Below are positions 1 to 7,022 of a stretch of 11,222 bases of DNA, in pieces (the first letter of the stretch is position 1; each line of letters begins with the position of its first letter). This DNA comes from Lamprobacter sp046541315 (lineage in GTDB: Bacteria; Pseudomonadota; Gammaproteobacteria; Chromatiales; Chromatiaceae). The notes under the pieces were generated by a model. It did no database searches, had not been told where the DNA came from, and was given only the letters and a program-made list of their open reading frames with translations. The stretch is from NCBI RefSeq assembly GCF_046541315.1, contig NZ_JBKHDN010000084.1, positions 1-11,222 on the forward strand, in the 5' to 3' direction. The translations under genes were made by a program, and so were the position numbers.

Positions 1-61
1 GCTGCTACGCGTGCTAACCGCGGTGAGCGGAGCCCTGGCTACACGACCTCTCATTCAACCA

Positions 62-1171
62 TTAACCCGGCACCGTCGGGAAGCCAGCGCGCGGCCCCAT
101 CTCGAAGCGATCGCGCGCATACAGCGGCGGCGATTGCATGTAGATCGCCACCAGCTCGGCAACCGATTCCAGCGCCTCCTGATGGATGCGCTCATAGCCG
201 TGCGAGGCATCGATGCCGAAGGTGACCAGCGCCGTGCGCACATCGTTGCCGGCCTCGAGCGCTGCCGCGCTGTCCGAGCGGTAGTACTTGAACACATCGC
301 GCTGATGCGGGATATGGAACTCTTGGCAGATCTGGATGATGCGATGGGTCAGGTGATAGTCGAAGGGCCCGCCCAGATCCGCCATGCAGATGGTGGCGCC
401 GAACTCGCTCGAGTTCTGACCGGGCGCGGTGGTGCCATTGTCGATGGTCAGCATCTCGGCGACATCCTTGTGCAAGGCCGCCGAGGCGCCGGAGCCGACC
501 TCCTCCGAGATGGTAAACAACGGATGGCAATCGACCGGCAACCGCACTTCGCTCTCCTTGACCGCCTTCACCGCCGCCATCAACAGCGCCGCGCCCGCCT
601 TGTCATCGAGATGCCGGGAGTTGATGAAGCCGGTCGCGGTGATCTCCGGCGCGGTATCGATGGCGATGAAATCGCCGACATGCACGCCAAGCTGTAACAG
701 GCCCGGCAGATCGAACACCCGCTCGTCGATGCGAAACTCGACATGATCCCAGCCGCCCTCCTGCTGATCGATCTCGGGTCCGAAGGTATGCCCCGAGGCC
801 TTCAACGGCAGGATGGTGCCACGGTGCTGACCGATATCGGTGAACAGCGTGCAGCGCGCGCCCTCGGCAAAACGCGAGTTCCAGTGACCGACCGGAACCA
901 ACTGCAAGCGCCCGTTCGGCTTCAGCGCCTTGACCATCGCCCCGAGGGTGTCGATGTGCGCGACGAGGGCCTTGTTCGGCCGCGCCGCCTCGCCCTTGAG
1001 CGTCGCCCGGATCGCCCCACGGCGGGTCAGCTCGAAGGGCACGTCGAGGCGCTCGAGTTCCTCGCAAACGATATGGACGACCCGATCCGTGTAGCCGGCG
1101 GGACTGGGCGTGAAGAGGAGTTTGAGGAGGATATCGAGCAGGTACTCGGTATCGATACGAAGATGCTTCAA
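62..1171 (-). CDS. NAGGN-system M42-family peptidase (last gene of the operon)
   Basis: This 369-residue protein resembles the M42 (TET/glutamyl aminopeptidase-like) cocatalytic metallopeptidases, in the subgroup that accompanies N-acetylglutaminylglutamine amide synthesis genes. Candidate metal and catalytic residues are visible: H72 and D74 in AHIDTLG, D189 in SRHLDDKAG, the E223-E224 pair in SEEVGSG, D244 in TIDNG, and H324 in DASHGYER. The metal site therefore looks complete. The start is a TTG codon whose last two bases plus the next base and the A of the following codon (TTGA) contain the ngg stop. A GGGAG Shine-Dalgarno lies 8 nt upstream and the N-terminus KHLRIDTEYLLDILLKLL fits the family, so translation is probably coupled to ngg. 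It should be cytoplasmic, as no signal peptide is seen. Its role is not known. It may degrade NAGGN after osmotic downshift or trim a precursor; this is inference. The family call is confident and the function is not. Confidence 0.9.
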   Translation of the reverse strand: MKHLRIDTEYLLDILLKLLFTPSPAGYTDRVVHIVCEELERLDVPFELTRRGAIRATLKGEAARPNKALVAHIDTLGAMVKALKPNGRLQLVPVGHWNSRFAEGARCTLFTDIGQHRGTILPLKASGHTFGPEIDQQEGGWDHVEFRIDERVFDLPGLLQLGVHVGDFIAIDTAPEITATGFINSRHLDDKAGAALLMAAVKAVKESEVRLPVDCHPLFTISEEVGSGASAALHKDVAEMLTIDNGTTAPGQNSSEFGATICMADLGGPFDYHLTHRIIQICQEFHIPHQRDVFKYYRSDSAAALEAGNDVRTALVTFGIDASHGYERIHQEALESVAELVAIYMQSPPLYARDRFEMGPRAGFPTVPG

Positions 1172-2916
1172 GCGCTGAGCTCCCGGGCTGCGGTCTGCGG
1201 AAAGAGCAGGTCGACGAAACGCTCGGCGGTGGGCTGGGGCTCATGGTTGGCCAGCCCGGGCCGTTCGTTGGCCTCGATGATCACATAATCGGACGCGGTC
1301 ACATCCGGCACTAGAAAATCCAGGCCCGTGACCGGAATGTCAAGCACCCGCGCCGCTTTTGCGGCGGCCTGAGCCAGTGCCGGACTCAGCGAACCGGTGA
1401 CATCATGGATGGTGCCGCCGGTGTGCAGATTCGCGGTTTTGCGCACCACCAGCGTGCGCCCGTAGGGCAACATATCCTCCATCTTGAAGCCGGCCTCGCG
1501 CACGCAGCGCTCGGTTTCGTCGTCGACCGGGATACTCGACTCGCCGCTGGTTGCCGCGCGCCGGCGCCGACTCTGGATCTGGATCAGCTCACCGATATTG
1601 TGCGCGCCGGTGCCAACGATCTGCGCCGGCTTGCGGATCGCCGCCGCCACCACCTGAAAGTCGATGACGATGATCCGCAGATCGGCGCCGGTGCAGAATT
1701 GTTCCAGGATCACCGTCTCGCAGATCCGGCGCGCGTTTTTGATCGCGCGCTCGAGATCGCTCGGAGCGCGGATATCGACACTGATGCCGGCGCCTTGTTC
1801 CCCCCGGGCCGGCTTGACGACGACGCTGCCGTGCCGGGTCAAAAAGGCCTCGGCCTGATCCAGGGCCTCGTAGGTACATTGGTCCGGCACCTTGAGGCCC
1901 GCACGACGCAGCAAGCGCTGCGTCACGACCTTGTCGTCGCAGCGGCTCATCGCCACCGCCGTGGTCAGTTCGCTCAAGGACTCGCGGCAGACGATGCGCC
2001 GGCCGCCAAGCCCGAGCGCAAAGTAACCGGCCTCGGCATCGATGACCTCGATTCCGATCCCACGCCGGCGCGCTTCGTTGACGATGATCGCGGCATAGGG
2101 ATTCAACTGCGCCGCCGGCTGTTTGCCGATGAACAGCGGCTCGTTATAGGCATTCTTGTTCTTCAGCGCGAACACCGGGACCCGCTCGAAACCGAGTTTC
2201 TCGTAGAGTCGGATCGCGCCCTTGTTATCGTGCATCACCGACAGATCGAGGAAGGCGCGCCCGCGCGCCTGATAGAACTCGATCACCTGTCGCACCAGCG
2301 CCTCGCCGATGCCAGGATACGGCGCCTGAGCGTCCACCGCCAAGGCCCACAGACTCGCGCCGCGCTCGACATCGCCGAAGGCCTCGACATGATCGACGCC
2401 ATTCACGCAGCCGAGAATGCCGCCGTCCTGCTCGTCCTGCGCGACCCAGCACCGGACCACGCGCGAGGCGCGCTGGCGCCAGACGAACTCGGCGCTCGGC
2501 GGCACCATGCGCCGCGAGGCGTAGAGCCGATGCACGGCCTCGGCGTCGGCATGGTTGTTGAGCAGGCGCAAGACGAAGCCCTTGGGCCGCCGGTGCGAGT
2601 ATTGATAGCGGTCGAGCCACAAGCGAAAGGTATGCGAGGGGTCGAGGAACAGATCCTGCGGCGCGTAGGACAGCACCACGTGCGGATCGCGCAGGTACAT
2701 GGCCACGTCCCGTCGGCCGGAGCCTTCCTCTTGCAGACATGCGGCGAGCTTCTGCGGGTCATTGAAGGTCTGGCCGAAGATCAGGCGTCCCCAGCCGCAG
2801 TCCACGGCGGTCTCCGACCAGATCTCGTTCTCGTGTCGGCGCTTGTTGTCCCAACTGCTGACCGACTGCGCCCGCCGCCGTTCGAGCCGGTGATGGATGT
2901 GCTCTCGCGTGCTCAT
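1168..2916 (-). CDS. ngg: N-acetylglutaminylglutamine synthetase (GNAT + ATP-grasp)
   Basis: This 582-residue cytoplasmic enzyme is predicted to make N-acetylglutaminylglutamine from glutamine, using acetyl transfer and ATP-dependent ligation. Residues about 115-250 form a GNAT acetyltransferase domain, ending in the typical NKGAIRLYEKLGFERV segment (231-246). Residues about 325-575 form an ATP-grasp ligase resembling cyanophycin synthetase and glutathione synthetase enzymes: VVVKPARGEQGAGI (365-378) holds the nucleotide-binding lysine K368, followed by ILEQF (403-407), and IIEANERPGLANHEP (546-560) holds the metal ligands E548 and N550. The ATG at 2916 was chosen because GAGGGGA lies 7 nt upstream and the N-terminus STREHIHHRLERR fits the family. 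An in-frame start at 3000 would run into asnO. The gene follows asnO by 35 bp and ends in the TTGA overlap with the peptidase gene. The domain pair and the neighbours make the assignment strong. Confidence 0.93.
   Translation of the reverse strand: MSTREHIHHRLERRRAQSVSSWDNKRRHENEIWSETAVDCGWGRLIFGQTFNDPQKLAACLQEEGSGRRDVAMYLRDPHVVLSYAPQDLFLDPSHTFRLWLDRYQYSHRRPKGFVLRLLNNHADAEAVHRLYASRRMVPPSAEFVWRQRASRVVRCWVAQDEQDGGILGCVNGVDHVEAFGDVERGASLWALAVDAQAPYPGIGEALVRQVIEFYQARGRAFLDLSVMHDNKGAIRLYEKLGFERVPVFALKNKNAYNEPLFIGKQPAAQLNPYAAIIVNEARRRGIGIEVIDAEAGYFALGLGGRRIVCRESLSELTTAVAMSRCDDKVVTQRLLRRAGLKVPDQCTYEALDQAEAFLTRHGSVVVKPARGEQGAGISVDIRAPSDLERAIKNARRICETVILEQFCTGADLRIIVIDFQVVAAAIRKPAQIVGTGAHNIGELIQIQSRRRRAATSGESSIPVDDETERCVREAGFKMEDMLPYGRTLVVRKTANLHTGGTIHDVTGSLSPALAQAAAKAARVLDIPVTGLDFLVPDVTASDYVIIEANERPGLANHEPQPTAERFVDLLFPQTAARELSA
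1180..1184 (-). promoter_or_regulatory. Shine-Dalgarno deciding the TTG start of the M42 peptidase gene
   Basis: On the minus strand GGGAG sits 8 nt before the TTG at 1171. It lies inside the last codons of ngg and supports the non-ATG start overlapping the ngg stop. Confidence 0.55.
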
Positions 2917-2923
2917 TGCGCTG

Positions 2924-2930
2924 TCCCCTC
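2924..2930 (-). promoter_or_regulatory. Shine-Dalgarno of ngg
   Basis: GAGGGGA on the minus strand, 7 nt before the ATG at 2916, lies in the short asnO-ngg gap and argues against the longer in-frame start at 3000. Confidence 0.7.
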
Positions 2931-2951
2931 GTCCGGTGTTGTTCTCTGACG

Positions 2952-4727
2952 TCAGATCCCCTGCTCTTGCAGCCACAGCTCCAGCAGCGTCACCTGCCAC
3001 AATTTGGAGCCGCGCAACGGCGTGATGTGCTCATCTGGTGCATCCAGCAGCGGCTGCAGATAGGCCGGTTGGAACAGCTCGCGTTCGCGCGCACGCTGGC
3101 TGAGCACCGTCTCGCGCATCATCTCGAGCACCTCGCCACGCGGGTACTTCAGGGCCGGCACCGGGAAATAGCCCTTGGGCCGGTCGATGACCTCACGCGG
3201 GATGACGCGCCGCCCGACCGCCTTGAGCACACATTTCCCCTCATCGCAAAGTTTGTGCCGCGCCGGGATCCGCGCCGCCAGCTCGACCAGCTCATGGTCC
3301 AGGAAGGGCACGCGCGCCTCCAGGCCCGCCGCCATGGTCATGTTGTCGACGCGCTTGACCGGGTCATCGACCAGCATGATCTGCTGATCGATGCGCAGCG
3401 CCTTGTCGACCGCCGCCGCGGCGCCCGGCATCGCGAAGTGCTCGCGGATGAAGGCGCGGCTGTGATCCTCGCCGTGCAGACGCGGATGCACCGCTTGCAG
3501 ATACTCGCCGTGCTCGCGGTCGCAGAACACGCGCGCATAGTCCGCAGCCGGGTCCTGGCTGTCGAGCATCGGCGGATACCAGTGGTAGCCGCCGAAGACC
3601 TCGTCGGCCCCCTGCCCGCTCTGCACCACCTTGACGTGCTTGGCGACCTCCTGCGAGAGCAGGTAGAAACCGATGACGTCATGGCTGACCATCGGCTCGG
3701 ACATCGCCCGCACGCAGCCCGGCAGGCTCGACAGCAGTCGGTTGCGCGAATCGACCTGAATCTTGTGATGCTCGGTCGCATAATGCTTGGCGATGATGTC
3801 CGAGTACTGGAACTCGTCGCCGGCCTCGTCGCCGACGCTCTCGAAGCCCACCGAGAAGGTGTTCAGCCCGTGCTGGCCTTGCTCCGCCAGCAGGCCGACG
3901 ATCAGGCTCGAATCCAGCCCGCCGGAGAGCAGCACGCCGACATCGACGTCGGCCACCAGGCGCCGGTCGACGGCGGTGCGCAAGGCCGCCAGGACCCGAT
4001 CCTGCCAGTCCTCGAAGCTCAGCGCCTGCTCGTCGGGGCTGGCGACGAAGCTCGGCTGCCAGTATTGATGCTCGCGCACCTGGCCATCGGGCTCGATCGT
4101 CCGGATGGTCGCCGGCGGCAGCTTGCGCACGCCGCGCAGGATGGTATGCGGTGCCGGCACCACCGCGTGGAAATGCATGTAATAGTGCAGCGCCACCGGG
4201 TCCAGGTCGGTGTCGATGCCGCCGCCGGCGAGCAACGCCGGCAGGCTGGAGGCAAATCGCAAGGCGCCGGGCCGCTCGGCATAATAGAATGGCTTGATGC
4301 CGAGCCGATCGCGCGCCAAGGTCAGACGCCCGCTGTCGCGCTCGGCGATGGCGAACGCGAACATGCCATGGAACCGCTGCACACAGTCGGCGCCCCAGGC
4401 GTGGAAGGCCTTGATGATCACCTCGGTATCGCTGTGCGAGAAGAACCGATAGCCCTTGCCGCCGAGTTCTTCACGCAGCTGTTTGTAGTTGTAGATACAG
4501 CCGTTGAAGGCGATGGTCAGCCCAAGCTCGCTGTCGATCATCGGTTGATTGCCATGCGGACTGAGATCGATGATGCTGAGTCGGCGATGGCCAAGCGCGA
4601 CCTGGGCCTGCTGAAACAGGCCGCTGCCGTCGGGTCCGCGCGCTTGCATGCTCGCGTTCACGGCAGCCAGCGCGCCAAGATCGATCGGCTGACCATCGAA
4701 GCGGATCTCACCGCAGAATCCACACAT
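2952..4727 (-). CDS. asnO: N-acetylglutaminylglutamine amidotransferase (asparagine-synthase-like)
   Basis: This 591-residue class II glutamine amidotransferase is predicted to amidate the C-terminus of N-acetylglutaminylglutamine, giving the osmoprotectant NAGGN. The N-terminal Ntn glutaminase starts MCGFCGE, where Met removal exposes the nucleophile C2. RGPDG (30-34), GHRRLSIIDLS (46-56), FNGCIYNY (74-81) and SHSDTE (97-102) form the glutamine site. The C-terminal synthetase domain has the PP-loop SGGLDSS (268-274) and SGQGADEVFGGY (370-381), as in asparagine synthetase B. The reading frame stays open 140 codons further upstream, but the need for Cys2 and a GAGGA 7 nt before the ATG fix the start at 4727. 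It is the first gene of the operon and should share its transcript with ngg and the peptidase gene. The paralogue asnB is excluded mainly by the linked GNAT/ATP-grasp gene and by the FNGCIYNY signature. Confidence 0.94.
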   Translation of the reverse strand: MCGFCGEIRFDGQPIDLGALAAVNASMQARGPDGSGLFQQAQVALGHRRLSIIDLSPHGNQPMIDSELGLTIAFNGCIYNYKQLREELGGKGYRFFSHSDTEVIIKAFHAWGADCVQRFHGMFAFAIAERDSGRLTLARDRLGIKPFYYAERPGALRFASSLPALLAGGGIDTDLDPVALHYYMHFHAVVPAPHTILRGVRKLPPATIRTIEPDGQVREHQYWQPSFVASPDEQALSFEDWQDRVLAALRTAVDRRLVADVDVGVLLSGGLDSSLIVGLLAEQGQHGLNTFSVGFESVGDEAGDEFQYSDIIAKHYATEHHKIQVDSRNRLLSSLPGCVRAMSEPMVSHDVIGFYLLSQEVAKHVKVVQSGQGADEVFGGYHWYPPMLDSQDPAADYARVFCDREHGEYLQAVHPRLHGEDHSRAFIREHFAMPGAAAAVDKALRIDQQIMLVDDPVKRVDNMTMAAGLEARVPFLDHELVELAARIPARHKLCDEGKCVLKAVGRRVIPREVIDRPKGYFPVPALKYPRGEVLEMMRETVLSQRARERELFQPAYLQPLLDAPDEHITPLRGSKLWQVTLLELWLQEQGI

Positions 4728-4734
4728 CTGGAAA

Positions 4735-4739
4735 TCCTC
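4735..4739 (-). promoter_or_regulatory. Shine-Dalgarno of asnO
   Basis: GAGGA on the minus strand, 7 nt before the ATG at 4727, fixes the start that places the catalytic cysteine at position 2. Confidence 0.7.
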
Positions 4740-4916
4740 GAGGCTGGGAGTCTTCGGAAGGGCGCGCGCGCATCGGCACGCACGCGGTCGCGACACGGAC
4801 CGCGGCGGCCGGACCCAGGGCCTGGCGCGTCGCGCCCGCAACGGGGTGGCGGAGATCGAATGACGCGACTCCGGTCGTTTCGATCGCCCGAGCGCGGCCG
4901 CAGTCACGACCCCCGA

Positions 4917-4938
4917 CCCGGAACGCTCGACGTTCGGG
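4917..4938. repeat. Imperfect inverted repeat next to the putative asnO promoter
   Basis: Arms CCCGGAACG and CGTTCGGG pair over 8 bp with one bulged G, around the 5-nt loop CTCGA. It lies just downstream (in the asnO direction) of the candidate -10 at 4941-4946, so it could be an operator near the transcript start or a 5'-leader hairpin. Chance is not excluded in this GC-rich region. Confidence 0.4.
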
Positions 4939-4940
4939 CC

Positions 4941-4946
4941 AGTGTA
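4941..4946 (-). promoter_or_regulatory. Possible -10 element for the asnO operon
   Basis: TACACT on the minus strand matches four of six bases of the sigma-70 -10 consensus. The hexamer 17 nt upstream (TGGAAG) matches TTGACA poorly, so an activator or another sigma factor would be needed if this is real. It would give a leader of roughly 200 nt before asnO. This is a weak call. Confidence 0.22.
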
Positions 4947-4994
4947 ACGAATCCGCTGACGACCTTCCATCGGACTGGGCTCGGCGCCCTTGAG

Positions 4995-5010
4995 CGCGCG
5001 TGCACGCGCG
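4995..5010. repeat. 16-bp perfect palindrome of alternating pyrimidine-purine
   Basis: CGCGCGTGCACGCGCG reads the same on both strands and alternates pyrimidine and purine throughout, a composition able to adopt Z-DNA under negative supercoiling. It lies between two divergent promoters, where supercoiling is expected. A role as operator or structural element is inference. Confidence 0.5.
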
Positions 5011-5188
5011 GCAGCGCTTCGCGCCTTCGGCGGGCGCGCGCGGCCCGCTTGGCGCGCTTGGCACCCTGTCGATGTTGCCGTGGCGCCTGCCCAGCGATGG
5101 CCGCCTGGTCGTCTTTCAAGGCGAAGACCCCTACTCTTCGCTAGCACTCATACCGATCGCCCCAGCGGGGGCGCATCGCCGAACGAAC

Positions 5189-5193
5189 AAGGA
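5189..5193 (+). promoter_or_regulatory. Shine-Dalgarno of folE
   Basis: AAGGA lies 10 nt before the ATG at 5204. It supports this start over the in-frame upstream extension, which reaches back to about 5000 and encodes no family-like sequence. Confidence 0.6.
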
Positions 5194-5203
5194 CAACGAA
5201 AGA

Positions 5204-5839
5204 ATGCCCGCACCCACCCATCTCTCGCGCGTGACCGATGCGCACTGCGCCGACAGCTTCGAGCCCATCGACGAACAAGAGGTCTATGACGCGCCCAAGG
5301 AACATCTCGTCCATGAACTGCTGAGCCAGCTCGGCGAGGACCCTGAGCGCGAGGGGCTCAAGCGCACCCCGCTGCGGGTCGCCAAGGCGCTGGATTTCCT
5401 CACCAGTGGCTACGCAATGTCGGCCGAGGACATCATCAAGAAGGCGCTGTTCGAGGAGGATGTGCGCGAGATGGTGGTCGTGCGCGGCATCGAGTTCTAC
5501 AGCCTCTGCGAACACCATCTGCTGCCCTTCTTCGGTCAGGCGCATGTGGGTTATCTACCCAACGGCAAGGTCGTCGGTCTGAGCAAGATCGCCCGCGTCG
5601 TCGATGTCTTCGCGCGGCGGTTGCAGGTGCAGGAGCGCCTGACCAGTCAGGTCGCCGATGCACTCATGAGGCATTTGGGCGCGCACGGCGTCGCGGTGGT
5701 GATGGAAGCCAGCCACACCTGCATGATGATGCGAGGCGTGCAGAAACAGAACAGCACGACGATCTCGAGCGCGATGCGCGGCACCTTCGAGTCCGATGCC
5801 CGCACCCGCGCCGAATTCATGGGGTTCCTGGATCGCTAG
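5204..5839 (+). CDS. folE: GTP cyclohydrolase I (zinc-dependent)
   Basis: This 211-residue enzyme converts GTP to 7,8-dihydroneopterin triphosphate, the first step of tetrahydrofolate synthesis and of other pterins. The fold is complete: the N-terminal helical part with GLKRTPLRVAKAL (51-63), SLCEHHLLPFFG (100-111) with zinc ligands C102 and H105, VGLSKIARVVDVFARRLQ (124-141), and SHTCMMMRGVQKQNS (170-184) with zinc ligand C173. The C102-C173 distance of 71 residues equals that of the E. coli enzyme (C110-C181). The catalytic histidine is expected in the CEHH segment. The protein is a decameric cytoplasmic enzyme in known relatives. The gene is transcribed away from asnO and 88 bp ahead of the metallopeptidase gene, and may stand alone. 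It is the FolE1 zinc-requiring type, not the FolE2 (GCYH-IB) type. Confidence 0.97.
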   Translation: MPAPTHLSRVTDAHCADSFEPIDEQEVYDAPKEHLVHELLSQLGEDPEREGLKRTPLRVAKALDFLTSGYAMSAEDIIKKALFEEDVREMVVVRGIEFYSLCEHHLLPFFGQAHVGYLPNGKVVGLSKIARVVDVFARRLQVQERLTSQVADALMRHLGAHGVAVVMEASHTCMMMRGVQKQNSTTISSAMRGTFESDARTRAEFMGFLDR

Positions 5840-5862
5840 CGGCGGTTGATGCGCGATCCTGG
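5827..5862 (+). other. Inverted repeat across the folE stop codon
   Basis: GGATCGC (5830-5836) pairs with GCGATCC (5853-5859), and two further bases pair after one mismatch; the loop is about 16 nt and contains the stop codon. No T-run follows, so it is not a convincing intrinsic terminator. It could slow transcription or protect the 3' end of the mRNA. Confidence 0.3.
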
Positions 5863-5877
5863 CCAGTCAATCAGCGG

Positions 5878-5899
5878 TCACCCGTCAGTCACCCATCAG
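5878..5899 (+). repeat. Tandem 11-bp repeat between folE and the metallopeptidase gene
   Basis: TCACCCGTCAG is followed directly by TCACCCATCAG, which differs at one base. It lies 28 bp before the metallopeptidase start. It may be a binding site for a regulator or a chance duplication. Confidence 0.4.
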
Positions 5900-5927
5900 G
5901 CCGGCCCAAACCACTCACGGGATCAGC

Positions 5928-7022
5928 ATGAAACTCTTTAGCTGCACCAACTGTGGCAACATCCTCTACTTCGAGAATGTCAGCTGTACTCAATGCGGTC
6001 TGCCGCTCGGTTTCCTCCCGGATCGCCTGCGCCTGGCGCCGCTCAAGGAGATCGGTCAGGGCCGCTGGCAGCCGGTGGGCGAACCGGTCCGCTATCGGAT
6101 GTGTCCCAACTATGCGAATCATCGGGTCTGCAACTGGATGGTCGAGGCCGACAGCGAGCAGGTCTTCTGCGTCGCCTGCGACCTCAACGGCACCATCCCC
6201 GATCTCGCGGTCAGCGGCAATCAGGAGCGCTGGCGAGCGATGGAGACCGAGAAACGGCGTCTGATCTACGCGATGCTGCAACTCGATCTGCCGGTGGTCC
6301 CGCGCCGGCTCGACCCGGCCGGCCTCGAATTCGCCTTCCTCGCCGACGCCCCGGCCAGTTTCAACGAGCGCGACCGGGTGATGACGGGGCATGCGCAAGG
6401 GCTGATCACGATCAATCTCGCCGAGGCCGATCCCGCCGAGCGCGAACGCATGCGCGAGCAGATGGACGAGCCTTATCGGACCATCCTGGGTCATTTCCGG
6501 CATGAGTCCGGCCATTATTACTGGGATCGCCTGATCCGCGACAGCGACTGGCTAAAGCCGTATCGGCGGCTGTTTGGCGATGAAACCCGGGATTATGCGC
6601 AGGCCCTCGATCGGCACTATCGGCAAGGTCCGCCGTCCGACTGGCCCGAGCGCTTCATCAGTGCCTATGCCAGCATGCATCCTTGGGAAGACTGGGCCGA
6701 AAGCTGGGCGCATTATCTGTTGATGGTCGACGCCCTAGAGACCGCCTATCAGTTCGGCCTCAGCATCCGCCCGCGCGCCGGCAACGACGACTCACTGGAT
6801 GTCGAGCCGGATTTCGACGCCTACCGGGCCAGCTCCTTCGACAGCCTCCTCGGGCACTGGCTCCCGCTGACCCTGGCCCTCAATAGCCTCAACCGCAGCA
6901 TTGGCCATGAGCACGCCTATCCCTTCGTGCTAGCGTTGCCGGCGATCGAGAAGCTGCGCTTCGTTCATCGCGTGGTGCACGCGCGCGCATCGAGCGGCCT
7001 CCAACGCAGATCCAGCGTATAG
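5928..7022 (+). CDS. Putative zincin metallopeptidase with N-terminal zinc ribbons
   Basis: This 364-residue protein belongs to the family of putative zinc-binding metallopeptidases (Peptidase_Mx/DUF2248 type, recalled from memory). Two cysteine clusters open it: C6-x2-C9 with C20-x2-C23, resembling a zinc ribbon, and C59, C68, C81-x2-C84. The zincin motif is HESGH (192-196) in FRHESGHYYWDRL, with E193 as catalytic base and H192 and H196 as zinc ligands. The conserved HPWEDWAESWAHYL (251-264) probably supplies the third ligand, E254 or E258. No signal peptide or membrane segment is seen, so it should be cytoplasmic. The ATG at 5928 has only a weak GGGA 5 nt upstream, but the N-terminal cysteines need this start. 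The last 58 bp overlap the end of the opposite-strand transglutaminase gene. In related genomes this family occurs near transglutaminase, alpha-E and ATP-grasp peptide-modification genes. Substrate unknown. Confidence 0.85.
   Translation: MKLFSCTNCGNILYFENVSCTQCGLPLGFLPDRLRLAPLKEIGQGRWQPVGEPVRYRMCPNYANHRVCNWMVEADSEQVFCVACDLNGTIPDLAVSGNQERWRAMETEKRRLIYAMLQLDLPVVPRRLDPAGLEFAFLADAPASFNERDRVMTGHAQGLITINLAEADPAERERMREQMDEPYRTILGHFRHESGHYYWDRLIRDSDWLKPYRRLFGDETRDYAQALDRHYRQGPPSDWPERFISAYASMHPWEDWAESWAHYLLMVDALETAYQFGLSIRPRAGNDDSLDVEPDFDAYRASSFDSLLGHWLPLTLALNSLNRSIGHEHAYPFVLALPAIEKLRFVHRVVHARASSGLQRRSSV

Larger units (their letters stand above)
4728..5203. other. Divergent intergenic region between asnO and folE
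   Basis: These 476 bp hold no convincing gene. Frames remain open through parts of it on both strands, but only because stop codons are scarce in such GC-rich DNA, and the translations are arginine- and alanine-rich without family features. It must carry the promoters of the NAGGN operon (leftward) and folE (rightward). Visible structures are a dyad at 4917-4938, a 16-bp palindrome at 4995-5010, and several CG-rich alternating runs around 4760-4770 and 5032-5042. No convincing sigma-70 promoter for folE could be picked by eye. Confidence 0.8.

Noticed and set aside
1..61. Possible terminator after the NAGGN operon
   Set aside because: Only a 4-bp stem (AGCC/GGCT near 30-39) is visible and no T-run follows in the minus direction.
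1405..2949. Open frame of 514 codons on the plus strand opposite ngg
   Set aside because: It has antisense shadow composition only, while the minus strand encodes clear GNAT and ATP-grasp domains.
2916..5144. Open frame of 742 codons on the plus strand opposite asnO
   Set aside because: It is a shadow of asnO extended through the stop-poor intergenic region. No motif is seen, and its start lies at the opposite-strand ngg start region.
4728..5147. 140-codon N-terminal extension of asnO
   Set aside because: The Ntn nucleophile cysteine must be residue 2 after the initiator Met, and the extension is low-information Arg/Ala-rich sequence.
5000..5203. 68-residue N-terminal extension of folE
   Set aside because: FolE proteins of this class are about 200-220 residues, and the ATG at 5204 has a good Shine-Dalgarno. 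The extension is unlike the family.
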